64,000 nucleotides of DNA from Ficedula albicollis (GCF_000247815.1 NC_021692.1:7229691-7293690), one strand, 5' to 3'. Shown: positions 24,556 through 38,720, numbered from the stretch's first letter. Notes: a model not told the origin generated them from the letters alone. Made by a program: numbers and translations.

Positions 24556-27500
24556 CTGCCGTGGCACTGCCCCTGCATTGGCACAGTGGCTGCTGCCAGG
24601 AGTGCTCATTCCTGGCCGAGGGCACACTCCAGTGTCCCTGGGAGAACGTTCCAGAGCCTGGGAGCTCCGCGGGGCCCAGCGCAGCACCAGCCTGCCCCCT
24701 GCTCTGCCCAGGGTGGCAGTGACCTTCAGAGTGGACAGTGGCTCTGCACATCCCTTCCCTTTGTGTAATCAAAGGGTGCCCAGCCAGCCAAGCCTTTCTG
24801 AGCTACAGGACTCGGGAGTGATGCTCGCTTAAAATCCACCAACATTTTAAAACTAAAAATTTCACCAGCAACTCAAGGTCAACAGGCAGTTCAAGGCCAT
24901 TTCCACTCTTCTTGAATAAGCTCTTGTCTGTGAGCTTTCTAGGGCAGGGACGTTATTTTGTTTCCACAGGGTTCAACACAATTTCTGCTGCTGAACCCAG
25001 TGAGAGGCATCTTCAATAAGCACACCCCTCACTGAATTTTGTTCCTTCAGACAACAGCAGAGTACTTCCAATTCATCCCGAGAAAGCTTTTAAAACGTGC
25101 TAAGTTTGCCCCGTGTTTACAAACGTGCAAAGTTGTTTGCTGCAGAATATTGATGCAAATGGAAACTCGTTTAGATTTGCCAAATTGTAGCTGTCCCTCG
25201 CTCAGCAGCAGGGACTGTCCCTTCTCAAAAGCTCAGTTGTCTGGGAGGCAGGGGAAGGCAGGGATGGCAGCCCCACTGCAGCTCAGCTCTCCTGGCATCA
25301 TTAGAAATTCTGAAGGCTGAGCTGGAAAAATTACATCTTAAGGACATTTCTAGCCAGGCACAGAGGCAGGAGAAGGAAACATTAAGATTCCCAGCACATG
25401 GGAATTCTTGTGTTCACGTGTCAGGGATGGGCAGAAAGCAATTTACAGCAGCTGCTGAGGGTTTGTAACACTTTGGTGCAGCACAGCACAAGACTGAGCC
25501 AGCAAACCCTGCACCCCTGCACTCCTGATCACTCCAGCTCTGCAGGGAAAACCCAGCTGGAAGAACCTGCAGGGGCTGTGCAAGAGGCAGCCTCTCCCCT
25601 TGCCCCAGCCTGGGAGTTCCAGCTCTGCAGGAAAGTGGGCAAAGCTGTTTTACATAAATCAGGAAGGAAAAATGCATCTTCCCAGCCCCTCACAGGAACA
25701 GGCATTGCCAGCGACCCTCCAGTGCAATTTTTAAATCCCACTTTGTACAGAAGACCCTTCCTCACAGCACTTGTGTGTTTCTCCACTCAGAGCTCTTGGA
25801 AGGAAGAAACTTGGAGCACGTGGGTTTGCTGCAGTGCTGCTCAATACCCACAGAGTCTGCTGTAAATTAAGGGAGGGAATCAGGAGCACAAGGGAGCCTG
25901 GAAAGCTGCATCCCTGCTCAGAGCACAGAGCCTGTGCTGCACTGCACTGCTCTGCCTGAGCAGCACCAAGCAGTTAAAACAAAGGCACCCAGAGATTTAA
26001 TGGCTCTCTGCCCTTTGCACTGGGGCACCAGGCACAGGATCCCTGACCTTCTCCAAAAATACACGCTGTCACTTGACCCAGTCCTTCAAAAACATTTCTA
26101 CACCAGCCCCTGGAAACAGAACTGAAAAGTCAAGTAGCAACAAGCAAAGCACAATTGAAGTCCCACTCCTTAAGCATGTGGTGAAGCAGAATCATCTGAG
26201 GCTGTGGTTGCAGGGCTGGCTGTAACCAGAGGATTTCAGATGGCATCTCTGTGCCAGCTCATCAGCACCAGGAATAAACCTCCTGACATTTTACGAAGCC
26301 ACTTCTTTCTCCAGACACTTTTATTAAAAGAAAAGACTCCAGCGGGAGCAAATACCCCAGGCAGCCCAAAATGCTAAAACTCACTCTGAAATTCACTCAC
26401 TCTAAAATTCAGGAAAAGATCTCTGCTTTGCAGATCAGAGGCTGGCATTAAAGGAAGGAACCAGCTGAAATGTGGCCTTTCATCAGGCCCAGGCACTGAA
26501 CCTCTGCACTCAGGCTGTTCAGTGCCTGGCTGAGGTTGTGCTCTCCCTGCCTGGGGATCCACCAGGGCTGCTGTAGGCACAGCTCAGGGGTTTGAGGTGC
26601 TGGGAATTCCTGTTAATATTTAATGTGTGCTGAGGCTCCTGCCCAGGTGAGCAAAGCAAGAACTGCTGGAGCAGCAGAGGAATGTAAGAGGAGGAACAGC
26701 ACAAAGTGCATCCCCCCTCCCCTCTGCACTCTGGTGTTTTGTTTTTGGGACTCTTTGGGGTGGTCTTTGCTATGAACATTCTACAGCAGCAGCTACTCAT
26801 CACCTGATACCAGGCCAGAGACTCTTCAATCCAGGGGCTCCCATCTGACACCCCCAGTTCTTTGGTTTGTCTCATTCTCTACAACCATTCTTGTTTTCCC
26901 TCTGCTGGTCAGTCACCACACCAGCTTTGTGGGGAGAGCCAGGGGCTCCCTGCCCATTTCTGGAGAGCAGAACTCCAGGGAATGTCCCCCACTTGTACCA
27001 GCTTTGTTCACTTTTACAGCAGTTGTGTGTTTTTTCCTCCAGGCAGAGGCTGATAGTTACTTATGCTGAAAACCTTTCACAACACCCAGATGTAGGAACA
27101 GCCTGGTGCATTCCTTGCCCCTCGGTGATTTACACCAAGCCTGCTCTTAACTCAGTCACTTTGACTTTGTTCCAGTTCTACCAATCAGAGAGTTCCCCAT
27201 GAATGCCACAAACTCATGCATAAGCACTGTACAAATGAATTTCAGTCTCCCTGCTCATTAAGGTGATGAGGTGAGGAACAGAAGTAGCAGGGTGTGAGTG
27301 GGATGCATAAAGTCTGCATTAAATCACACAGAATTCAAGGTTTTGGCCTTACATCCGACTCCCCCTGTGCCTCCACGACAGAGACACCTCTGAAGGAAGA
27401 AATGAAAGTTTCACTGAATTTAAAGGAACAGCTGGGAGCTGAGGGCGCCAAGGGTTGTCTCTGCCATCAGCTGGCACCGTGTGACCTTGAGAGATCACAT

Positions 27501-28080
27501 TCAGTCCCAGCTGCTCTGTGCCAGGGATAACACTCACTTTTCCTACAGATCCCAGGGACTTTTCTTGGTCCTTGTGATAAAAGCCCACCCCAATTACAGA
27601 TCTGATCAGTGCAAACATGAGCTACTACTCTCAAACAGAGTGGCAGACACCAGTAATTGCCTCAGCCTCAGCGGGGACCAGAACACCCTTCCTGCTGTCA
27701 GGAGACATCACTAAAACAGGAAAGTCAAATATTTAATCATTTCAGATGCTGCTAAAGTCATCCAGCATCAGCTGCAGAGACTCTGAGTGGGGATGTGCTG
27801 TGAGCACTGACTGCTGAGCAGCCTCCCCCAGACACGGAATACCAAACCCAGATCTGCAGGGCTTTCAGGACAGCTGACTTCACTGCTATTGCAACAGAAT
27901 TGATAATTGCTCAAACTGCATTTTTCCCCTTGCCCCACACAGTTCCCAAGACTCTGGAGTTGCTAAGAAGCTACATTTCAATTAACAGATATTTTTACAC
28001 AAGGAAAATGCAAGCTGCTAGCAGATATTTGCGTCAAAGTGAATTTTTTTTTTAACTTTATAGTTAAAATAAACCATCGA
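24556..28080. other. Intergenic, no gene recognised
   Basis: Unique sequence of ordinary composition. No conserved protein, RNA gene or CR1 fragment was recognised on either strand. Confidence 0.45.
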
Positions 28081-29650
28081 GTCCTTGCGCCATTAATAAA
28101 TCAGACCGCACATGCCCCCAGAAAACGCGAGTTAAACTCGTGCGGCAGGAAGGAGGCTGCGCTGACACATTCCCATGCAAATTCAACTTTCTTCGGCTGC
28201 GGGGAGGCAGCAGCGCCCGGAGGTCACGGGAGCGCTTTGCTCAGCATCGCTTCAGCCCAGCCCAGGCACAAGGACGCGCTTTGGGGAGGAGGCTGCGGGG
28301 CTCAGCTGCCAGCCTGGGCATCCCACGGCAGATTTTTTTCCCCCTGCGGTTTGGAAATGCGGGTTGAAGCGGCTGGTTGGTGGCTGCAGAGCGCAGGAGG
28401 GTCGGGAGGGGATCCCTGGCCGGGGATGCTGCGCTGCGCATCCGTGGAGGGGAAGAGCTCGGGCAGCTCCGCACCCTTTAAAGCGGCAGCGCCGCATTGC
28501 CCCCGCTCCGGGCAGGGAACGGGGACAGCGGGGACAGCGGGGACAGCGGGGACACGGGCGGGACGGTGCCAGCACGGCGGGGACACGGGCGGGGCAGTGC
28601 CAGCACAGCGGGGACTTGGCGTCCCCGGGCGCTGCAGTCCTGCTGCACTCCTGCAATGCTCCGCAGGCAGCACAGGGCTCGGACTGCAGCACAACTGCAC
28701 CAGCACAACTGCCAGCCGCCAGACAGCATGCAGAAACACAGCTCCTCTCTAGTTCTTTTCGCTTTTTTTTTTCTTTTTTTTTTTTAAATTTGGTTTTGTC
28801 GGCTTGTTTTTAAAAAGCAGAATGGGAGGGGGGGGAAAAAAAAAAGCCTCCACTGATTCAGCTTCCCTCATACCGGTCCCAAGGAGAATTTAAAAGGCAG
28901 AAAGGAAAGGAACTGAATTGAAGTTTAATTAGCAAGCACACGGCAGAAGTTGCACTTTTCAAGCTTTTATCAATCATAAAAGACAGCCCTGCAGGAGGAA
29001 GGTCTGCAGCCTCTTTAAAATACCTCCCTTCCAAAAAGAGCATGCAAAGGAAAGAGCTTCCATTAAACCGGGTTAGGGAAGGTTCTCTCCCTCCCAAGTT
29101 GTCCCTTCTTACCCCAAATCCGCCGTGCGCAGCTCGGCTCTCGCAGGGATGCAGCGTTGTCGGGAGCAGCAAAAGTTGCAGCGCTTCTCCGGGAGGGAGG
29201 CAGGACCTGGCAGGAGTGGTGGCAGACGGGTGCTTGCACCGAAGTGATGCCGGGAGAGCCCGGAGCTGCTCAGACAGCCGAGGAAAAAAAAAACGGGGGA
29301 GGGGGAGTTAAAAAGTCTTAAATCCCTGACACTGCAAGAACCCTGATCCTATAGGCTCGGGTGTAAAACGCCGGCAGCCGCTCCCTGAGCAGCCCGGTTT
29401 CCCAAGGAGGGGACTCGGACCTCGGGCTGCTGCCGGGTTTTCTCACCTGCTGATGGCCGTGCTGCCATCCCGAGAGCAAAAAGGAAAAGCAAAGCAGGCG
29501 TCTGCAGGAGCCTCTCCAGTGCACTCTGCTCCCACCTGAGCCGCTCTCGGTTTGGGGAGCGGGCTGGAGCTCACCCAGGAGCCAGCAGTGCCTCCTCCGG
29601 TGCGCGGTGCAGGGAACGCTCTGTCACCGCGCCAGCGAGGACAGGGGTGA
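28080..29650. promoter_or_regulatory. Unassigned CpG island (candidate promoter)
   Basis: CpG is frequent at 28080-28640 and again at 29050-29640, with an AT-rich gap between. The left half has a perfect octamer motif ATGCAAAT (28175-28182), short GGGGACAGC repeats (about 28519-28560) and a CCTTTAAAGC box. No coding exon is seen. It could be a promoter of a long noncoding RNA, an alternative H6PD promoter or a regulatory element. Confidence 0.5.
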
Positions 29651-31463
29651 CACAGGAGCAGGGGGAAGCTCATCCTCCACGGCATTGCTGAGAGGTCTTA
29701 GCCACATCAGGAATTCAGACAGAAGCTGCAAGTATAAATAATAAATTGGAAAAAAATAAAACAAACACCCCCAACAAAAAACCGCATCTCCCAAGCACTT
29801 GACTTTTTTTTCCTGATGCAGAACAGTGCAACACCTCATCGAAAGACCTGTCAAACACCTCATCCAAAGACCTGTCACTAACTTCAGCTAAACTACATTG
29901 TTTTAAACCAGCTCAGGCCTAGAAACGCTTTCTGCCCTGTGTAATTTAATTCCTGCCCCTTACTGGTTTGACAAAATGCACAGCTCATCCCCAGCTATTC
30001 ACTGATCCAGGCCCTGGAAGGCTGCAGCCTGTGCAGACCCTGCATTCTGTGGGGTTCAGCCCATTTTCATGGCAGAGCACAGGGACAACAGGCACAGTCC
30101 ATTTTCTGTTCCATGGAAGTGTCCAAAGAAGACACTTGACTTCACACTCTGAAATCACCAAGCACAGGAATTCCTGGTTCTCTTGTTCTGGTCTTCAGTG
30201 AGACTGAGGCAGGGGAAACCACTTTAAGCTCAAGGTTATTGGAGGGCATTTCCAGGGGCACAGAGCATTTAAAATATTTGGGCAAGAGCTCTGCAGCGTG
30301 CTGGCTCTGGAACCAACAGTTGCAAAGGGATAATTTTGAAACACTTTAATTTCTCATCGACACTCTCCAATGCATCACAGCAAAACACCAAGCACACCTC
30401 AGGGTCAGTCTCAATTCATTTCTGCCTCTTGCTACCCCCCTTGAAAGCTTCCAGATCAAGTTTTCAGATCTGCTGATTATCCGCATCTGAGAGTCCTGGC
30501 GCTGCCCTGGAGCCTTTTCCTTCCCTTTCACCGTCCTTGCTTTTCCATTTGGAGATTAGTTTTTTGACAGGACCACTCACACCCATCAGCTGCACAGGAT
30601 GCTCGTTCAGCTCTGCAGCCAGCACTGCACTCATCTCCTCTGCAGAGCTCTGGATCAGCTTTTACTTCTCTATACCTGTTGCTTAAGGTGACAAGCTCCA
30701 TGATCCTGGTTTTACACCCCAGAAGAGCACAGAGAGACAAACCTGGGTACTCAGCATTGTGTTTGTAGCTCCTTGTGCCCTGCTGCCAGCGTTGCACTGC
30801 TGCAGCTCCTGCAGGGCAGAGAGCATTCACAGCAGGCTGTTCCCAGCCCTCCCCACCACGGCACCCAAAAACCTGCAGCAAGGAGAGACTCCCCTGAATG
30901 GCAAAAAGTATTTCACTGACATTTTACCTGTCTCTGCCTAGGAAACAGTGATTTAATGAAGCATTTCCCAGCATTTCAAGGCCACGGAGTCCACAAAGCA
31001 GAACCAGAGTTAATCTGCAGCAGGCAGGATGAGGAGAGGCACCAGTGCAGAGTCTGAAAGCCCCAGTTTCTGACCTGGCAGCCCCAGTGGCAGTGTGCAG
31101 GGTGCCAGGAATGCAGCACACCACACAAGCCATCCCAAACTCTGCACCAATTCCCTGCTGCACCACAGTCCATTTATAGAAACACGCTCATGCATTTTGG
31201 TGCATTTCACTTCGCTATAGGAGAACGAGGATGTTACTATGAAGGATTTTGGTTTGAAGCTTTATCAGTGAGTCTAATCTTAATAGGACATAGAGATAAG
31301 AGCAGAGAGACTCCCTCTCAACTTTGCCTTCCCATTCAGCTGTCACATGCTCAGAAACCTCTGACTTTGCACAGCTGCATTTGTGCTCTGAGTGCAGCAG
31401 CCTGGGCTGATCAGCTCTGACATGCAGTGCAGCCCTGCTCTGCTGCAGTACAGTCAGGAAAAT
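29651..31463. other. Intergenic, no gene recognised
   Basis: Unique sequence. A short near-duplicate (AAAGACCTGTCA, spaced about 24 bases, near 29845) is the only structure seen. Confidence 0.45.
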
Positions 31464-31551
31464 GATAGCTGATAACTGATAACTGATAGCTGATAACTGA
31501 TAATTGATAACTCATAACTCATAACTCATAACTCATAACTCATAACTCATA
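31464..31551. repeat. Heptamer microsatellite (GATAACT/CATAACT)n
   Basis: Tandem 7-base units; the left copies begin with G and the right copies with C, giving two blocks with an abrupt switch near 31510. Confidence 0.92.
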
Positions 31552-33655
31552 AACAATGCCCACTGTGAAATTCGAAGGCTCAGTGTGTCGTCCTTCACCA
31601 ATCAATATTTATCTAAGACACAGTAACTATTAAACTCCAATCAAGTACATTTGGGGAAACTTCAGGTAACGATGACAGCACTTCCTTCATGCCTGTCTTG
31701 TGTCTACCTCTCGCATCACAAGCCAAGAAGAGTAATTTCTGTCAAAAGCTGTCAGTGCCAGCAGCAGCAATACCAGGTACACACCTTGAGCTTTTTTCTG
31801 CAGTAAATGAGCAGATCATGGTACAGACCCAAAGCTGCTGAAGCTCTGAATCAGTCTGGACCACACTGAGGGCAATTCATGCCAGAGAACCAAGGATGGT
31901 TTTTCTTAACACCCCAGGCAGAGAGGAGGCAGCCCCTTCACCCTGAGCTACCTTTGCTCCTCGAGCAGGCAGATTTCACCCCACCTCTAAATATTTATGT
32001 CTGAAACAAGGGAATCGGTCATTGCTTTATGATTGTTTTTTCTCAGCTAGGCCAGGTACAAGTCACTCCTTTGGTTAAAGCACCAGGAGCCCTCAGGAGG
32101 CACAGGAATGCCCCCATGCACCAGAGGAACCTCACGTTTCCCCATTCCACAATGAAGAAGCAGCATGTTTAGCCTATAACCTCCATTTTCATCCTCATTT
32201 AGTGCAAGACTGAGGAAGAGGCAGAAGGCAGCTTGTGCCAGTGCAGGAGCACCTGGGGAAGGTGCCAGCGCTCAATCTTTAATCTGCTGATCAAGCTGAC
32301 GAGAGCAGCCCTTCTCCGAGCAGGAGGCAGAATGCAGGCACAGCTGACCCGATGGAGCAGCTCACTTTGACTCAAGCTTGGTGAAGATGAGCTCTCCTCC
32401 TCCTCACCCAGCTCCTTCCCCCTGCTCCCCTGGGGTTCCAGGGGTGCTGCAGGGTGCCAGAGCACACCCCCAGCGCAGCAGGGCTCCCCACCAGGGCTCT
32501 GCCCTGCCTAAAGCCCTGCTTTAGCCCCAGGAGGGGCTGGGGAGCAGCAGAGAGGGGCTGGGAGGAGGCAGAGGTGCCATCCTCACAGCCTGGCAGATGT
32601 GAGCACCCCCCAATCCAGCTGCACACCCCAGTGCTCCCTGGACGAGGCTTTTGTCATTTAAAAGCCACAGTGGAGAGGAAAGCCAGCAAACAATAGAAAC
32701 CAAAGCTGTTAAGAGGCTGCATTACCCTAATACTCTGTCACCTTGGAGTGTCTCAGCTGTCCCTTGGTGCCGAGCTCTTAGGAGCTGAGCTGGCCAGGCA
32801 GAGCAGCAGAGCAGAGGGGTCTGGGCAGAGCTGCTCTGAGCAGCTCTCCAGCTCTAAATGTGCTTTGGATGCACAGAAGTGGCATTGGTTGATACCAAGC
32901 AGGCCAAAGTATTTAAATCTCAACCTCTTAAGCTGGACTGGAGATTTCTCTGTGTCAGGCTGAGCACACCTAACCCCAAAGAACCAGAAGTTCCAGAACC
33001 CATTCAGCAGGTGAGTCCTTCACTTGCCCCAGCAGCAACATCAAAGCCCCTCTGTCTCATTCTCCCCCACAGCAGTTCAGGGGCTGCCCTTATCATTCCT
33101 GCAGCCTGGTTTTCGAGAAGCCACAGGACAGTAATTTTATTTTCTAAGAGCCCCAGCTGCTGTCCAGCTGTTCTTTATTGCTTCACAGCAGAAGTTAACC
33201 CAAAGCCACGTGAACTTGATAGCCCAGAACTCAAGAGTTTTCCTGGAAGCTCAGCCCCCAGCACAGCCCCTGACCCAGCTCCACAGCTCTGCACAGCACG
33301 CAGGGCTCGTGGAACAGCACACCAAGAATTAAAGCATCCCCAGAAATTCCTCTGTCAGTTACAGCCACAGCTCCTTGGCAGTGAACGCCTTTGCAGAGGC
33401 TGATCAATGGGCAGGTACCAGGCAAGGTTCCTCTAAGGTTACCTCACCAGAATCTCGCCCTGCTGAAGCTCACTTTGCCTCTCCAGAGCAGTGCAAACCC
33501 CAGCCCAGCTCGCCTCTGCACACCTCAGTCTGCTCTGTAGCTGCAGCACCAAGGGGCACCAAAGCCCCACTGCAGCAACCTCACTTTTGTTTTCCCCACT
33601 CCTGAACCATGAAGCCCTTGCTGGGGAACAGATTTCCACTGCAGTGCCAAAACAA
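31552..33655. other. Intergenic, no gene recognised
   Basis: Unique sequence with no recognised coding or RNA gene. Confidence 0.45.
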
Positions 33656-33657
33656 AC

Positions 33658-33908
33658 CTCTGCCCTGGGTCTGCAGAGGCTCTGAACTGAGGAGCTGCTG
33701 CTGCAGCTCAATGCTCTGAAACCCCCTCTGTACAGAGCCCCCAGAACTGCTCTCCTTCCTTTTAATTTCCACGTCTGCCCTGGGTCTGCAGAGGCTCTGA
33801 ACTGAGGAGCTGCTGCTGCAGCTCAATGCTCTGAAACCCCCTCTGTACAGAGCCCCCAGAACTGCTCTCCTTCCTTTTAATTTCCACGTAGCTTTTAATT
33901 TCCACGTA
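33658..33908. repeat. Tandem duplication, 115-bp period
   Basis: Two near-identical copies start TCTGCCCTGGGTCTGCAGAG, at about 33658 and 33773. A short third fragment repeats only the last 17 or so bases (TTTTAATTTCCACGTAG). Confidence 0.93.
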
Positions 33909-34625
33909 GAACATCTGTCTCCTTAATGTCCCTTTCCTTGCTAGCTGCCTTTTATTCCTCTATTGCCATCACATGTCTCATCTGTCACACTGGACCTTTT
34001 TCCCTTAAAGGCACAAGCAGCTGAGGAAGTCTGAAAGGGCTTTGGCAAATCACATTCTGATCCAAACCATCATCCTCACAAAATCTTACTTGCCCCAAAT
34101 TATGAGATGTTAGAGCTCCTTAATGAAACAGCTGGGATATTTTTAACGTGGTCAAAAAACCTATTTTATCTTCTGACCTTCAGCTCAGAAATAGCTGCAC
34201 TATTTTTTTTTTTTTTCAGTTTTCTGAAAAAAACGACTGCATAAAGCAAACCACCCCTACAATTTCAGCCTCAATATTTAAAGTTGGGCATCACATAACT
34301 GGCTGAAAACACGGTTTCTCAACAGAAGATGTTAAACAACTGCTACTACTCCCAACTTCCAGCTCTGTCTATAACAATAACAAGCTTTAAGTGAGCAGGG
34401 CCTCAGCTGCTCATCTCATTCCAGGTGCCAGAAATGTGCAGCAGGGAGATCTGCTCTGCTAAAGTGGCTGGCGAAGCCCCTTTTTCCTCCGGAGCAGAAC
34501 CCAAATTACAGCAGAGGACTCCCAGGTACCTCCTCCCCAAACCTGCTCTACCCAAACAGAACTCCCAGGTACCTCCTCCCCAAACCTGCTGTACCCAAAC
34601 AGAGCTGGGGCAGCTTCTGGGATGA
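33909..34625. other. Intergenic, no gene recognised
   Basis: Unique AT-rich sequence, then an approximately 50-base duplicated piece (CTCCCAGGTACCTCCTCCCC at about 34519 and 34562) next to the 23-bp array. Confidence 0.45.
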
Positions 34626-35380
34626 TTCTGTGTCCCCATGGGGTGATTCTGTGCCCCCCAAGGTGATTCTCTGTCCCCATAGGGTGATTCTGTGTCCCCC
34701 AAGGTGATTCTGTGTCCCCATGGGGGGTGATTCTGTGTCCCCATGGGGGGTGATTCTGTGTCCCCATGGGGGGTGATTCTGTGTCCCCATGGGGGGTGAT
34801 TCTGTGTCCCCATGGGGGGTGATTCTGTGTCCCCATGGGGGGTGATTCTGTGTCCCCATGGGGGGTGATTCTGTGTCCCCATGGGGGGTGATTCTGTGTC
34901 CCCATGGGGGGTGATTCTGTGTCCCCATGGGGGGTGATTCTGTGTCCCCATGGGGGGTGATTCTGTGTCCCCATGGGGGGTGATTCTGTGTCCCCATGGG
35001 GGGTGATTCTGTGTCCCCATGGGGGGTGATTCTGTGTCCCCATGGGGGGTGATTCTGTGTCCCCATGGGGGGTGATTCTGTGTCCCCATGGGGGGTGATT
35101 CTGTGTCCCCATGGGGGGTGATTCTGTGTCCCCATGGGGGGTGATTCTGTGTCCCCATGGGGGGTGATTCTGTGTCCCCATGGGGGGTGATTCTGTGTCC
35201 CCATGGGGGGTGATTCTGTGTCCCCATGGGGGGTGATTCTGTGTCCCCATGGGGGGTGATTCTGTGTCCCCATGGGGGGTGATTCTGTGTCCCCATGGGG
35301 GGTGATTCTGTGTCTCTAAGAGGGGTGATTCTGTGTCCCCGGGTGTGATTCTGTGTCCCCGTGTCCCCAGACCCGCTCAC
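34626..35380. repeat. Minisatellite, 23-bp unit, 26 perfect copies plus degenerate ends
   Basis: The unit runs TGATTCTGTGTCCCCATGGG plus GGG. Copies from 34705 to 35302 appear identical, with variants at both ends (CCCCAAGG, TCTCTAAGAG). It ends next to the T11-C352 stack at the candidate H6PD promoter. The minus strand is open in all frames, giving spurious proteins of about 260-320 residues. Confidence 0.96.
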
Positions 35381-35388
35381 CCCGCAGA

Positions 35389-35847
<459 letters not shown>

Positions 35848-35854
<7 letters not shown>

Positions 35855-35975
35855 GTGGGCTCGTCCCTGTTACCCGTGAGCTCATCCCTGTCGCAGGAGG
35901 GCTCATGCCTGTCACAGGTGAGCTCATAGCTCATGCCTGTCACAGGTGAGCTCACCTCTGTCACCCATGAGCTCA
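35848..35975 (+). repeat. Minisatellite with repeated splice-donor consensus (CACAGGTGAGCTC)
   Basis: Units of about 24-30 bases share CTGTCACAGGTGAGCTCA. Strong donors CAG|GTGAG occur at 35917/35918 and 35945/35946, a weaker CAG|GTGGG at 35854/35855, and a decayed one in between. It parallels the donor-bearing block at 14.3-14.5 kb but is oriented for the + strand. Confidence 0.85.
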
Positions 35976-38720
35976 TTCCCCAGATTCCATGCCCTGCCCA
36001 CGCACTGGAGCAGTTCCCTCACAGTCCCCCTGTCCTGCTTCTCCAGGGTTTTGGAAGCGGCTGCTGTCACGATGCTGAGGCCAGAGCACACGGAGTGAGG
36101 CTGAGTCAGAGCCAGAAGAGCCAAACACGAATTTGTGCACCTCTCAGCTTGCTTTTAATGTGAGTCTCCTCATTCAGACTTTTCCAGAATGGTGAGGTCA
36201 TTCCTGCCCTGGTGTGTGCAAGTACAGAAGAGCAGTGGGGTTTCCCCAGTTCTCAGAGAATCCCAGAGCCCTTTCCTTCCTGTGTTACCTGTGCAGAGCC
36301 CTGTGGGAGCCCCAGGCCATGCTGCATTTATCATAGAATCATAGAGCACCCTCAGCTGGAAGGGACCCACAAGGATCATCACAGTCCATCTATGCATCTG
36401 TAATTATTTTTCAGGGGGATACAGCAGTAACAAATAATACCTTCTGCATTTTTTTAATGAAGACCTGCAATGAGCTTCTGTCAAACAGGAGCTCCAGGAG
36501 CTGTGCAAGGGAATGCACAGCCTGACTGCTGGGCCAAGCCTTACGTGTTTTATGTGGATCAGGAGCCTTTTCCTAAAGCCTGACTGAGTAACTTTGTTCT
36601 AACTGGCTGGGAGTTTTTTTGAGTATTATTTTTCAATGTGAGCAGTGGTGATCAGCTGGTATGAAAGCAGTAAACAAACACTGCTGGGTTTACTGAGCTT
36701 ATTCTGTGCAGTGTAGCTCAATATTTTGCAATTGGGAGGGTTGTGAAACTGGCTTTCCGTTGGTTTGGGAATACACGTGACTGTGGCTGATTCCCTCTTT
36801 CCTGGAGCAGAGCATGAGCCACCCAGAGCCTTCCCCTTCCTCTCTGGGTCCCTGCTCTGTGGCTGCAGCACAGCAGGGGCTGCCAGGGTGCAGCGGGCAG
36901 CGTGTCAGTGCCTCTGGTCCATGGAGCAAAGGTTGCTCAGGAAGTGTAAATACCCATTTATTGCACTGAGAAACTTTGTCATCTGCATTACAGCCCCACA
37001 GCAGGGGAAGGGAGAGCAGGTAATCATTTATTCTGCAGGCAAAACCTTGGGAGTGCCTCTGCAGCTGCCAGTGCTGCTGAATTCCTTCAGTGGCTCCATG
37101 GAGCTCAAACAGTGAGGAAAGAAGGGAGGGAGGGGAGACAGCCACGGCAGAGGGCTGGAGAGGGAGGAGTTGAACCTACAGACTACATTACAGCTTGTTG
37201 TAGCTGTCTGGGAGAGGAGTTACCACACGTGCCTGGGTTTTACCTGCTCACAAACAGCAGCCAAAGGCTTCAGCACAGCCAGTGGGGCAGGGATGTGCTG
37301 GGACATTGCTGGGACATTGCTGGCTCAGGCACTTTTGGTTTTTTCTCTGTTGTAATTGGGTCTTCCTTCCTGTTTTCCAGGAAGGAAACAACCTGCGTTA
37401 TCCTGCACATCCAACCACTGGTCAGAGACACCCAGGCACAGGAGGAGCGAGGTCTGCGCTGGGAGAGGCTGTGCAGGAGAAAAATTTCCAGCTGCTTTTG
37501 TCTCTAAAGCTCCTGTGTTACAGGTGAGTCTGCTGGAGAGAGAAACACCAGGTCTCTACAGACCAGTTCAAGCTGCAGACAGGGAGAGATATCCAGATGT
37601 TCCTTGTAATTGTTCAGTTACCATCATTTATTGACCAGAGCTCAAAGTGTTTAATAAGTAAATAACCTTGTGTGCTGTGAAGGCTCTGGTCCAACTAAGC
37701 ACAGCTTCAGCACATGGCATTAAAGGAAGGAGATAGCCAGTGTGAGAGCTGCTGAAATAACACCTGATGTAATGGGAGCAGCATAGAGGTTTAGTCACCC
37801 ATGCAGGAGTGACTAAACCTCTCTTCAGTGACATTACATCTCTTGAGATGCAAAGTCATTGCTGTGTTCCTCAGTGTAAGTAATAAATGTGTCTTTTTTC
37901 TTAAAAATAATTTTATTTTGAGTAAATAAGCATGAGCAAAGGGACTTTTTGGCCTGGCTGCAGTGGTTTGGATGGGCACTGAGTGGAGAAAGCCAGAACA
38001 GGACCTGCTCTTCGTGGTGGAGGTTGCAGGAGGCAGAACACAAACCCCAGGTTGTCACCTGGCCATGAGGCAGCATCTAGACTGCCTCCCATCAATCTGA
38101 GGACTGAACTTCTTCCTCAGAGTGGTTTTATCACACCAGACTCCCAGTAGCCATTAGAGCCCAGTTCAGTGGTGGTGCACAGGAGCCATTAAGTGAAGGA
38201 GGAAGAGCCTGGGACTGCCAGTGGTCGTGTTTGTTCCTGAGCTGCTCTGACAATATTGACATGAAGCCATGCCAAGGCAGCCCAGCTCTGTTTGAGCAAA
38301 GTCCCAAACAGGACATTGGAAGCAGGATTCAGGGTGCAGGCACGTGTGCTCAGGGTGCAGGCACGTGTGCTCCTTTGTGTGCTCCTTTGTGTGGTCCTTT
38401 GTGGCCAGCTCTGAGATCTGGATGAAAATTGGTTTCAGTTTCCCTGTGCAAGGGCACTGGCACCCCCTCATTAACTCAGCTGCGGGAGCAGTGCACGTGT
38501 TGTGCCTTCAGCACACACTGCCTTCCATTCTGGGGTGCAGAGGGAGGCTGCAGGTTTGTCAAGAGCCCATATTGCTGCCTTGGTTCAGATCATGCAGGGG
38601 AGGAGAGGCTGTTGGGTGGAGGATCCAGGCAGAAGCCCCTGGCTCCTCTGGGAAATGCTTGTGTTGTGTTCTGCAGTGCTACAACATGGATTGATTTTGG
38701 TTTTCATTCCTGACCTCTAG
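35976..38720 (+). other. Inferred H6PD intron 1
   Basis: Unique sequence with one CR1 fragment and no recognised coding exon. It ends in TTCCTGACCTCTAG, the acceptor for H6PD exon 2. Confidence 0.45.
36331..36395 (-). mobile_element. CR1 LINE 3'-end fragment
   Basis: It starts TCATAGAATCATAGAG and continues CTGGAAGGGACC...GGATCATC, the complement of the CR1 3' end with its ATTCTATG terminal repeats. It is a short, old, 5'-truncated copy. CR1 is the dominant retrotransposon of birds and other reptiles. Confidence 0.85.

Noticed and set aside
28039..28813. Overlapping open frames of 200-240 codons in the 28 kb CpG island
   Set aside because: Open frames on both strands and several frames are expected in GC-rich DNA; none looks like a known protein.
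34403..35380. Repetitive protein of about 325 residues (GDTESPPMGTQNHPPWGHRITPH-like) on the minus strand
   Set aside because: It follows from the 23-bp minisatellite being stop-free in three frames.
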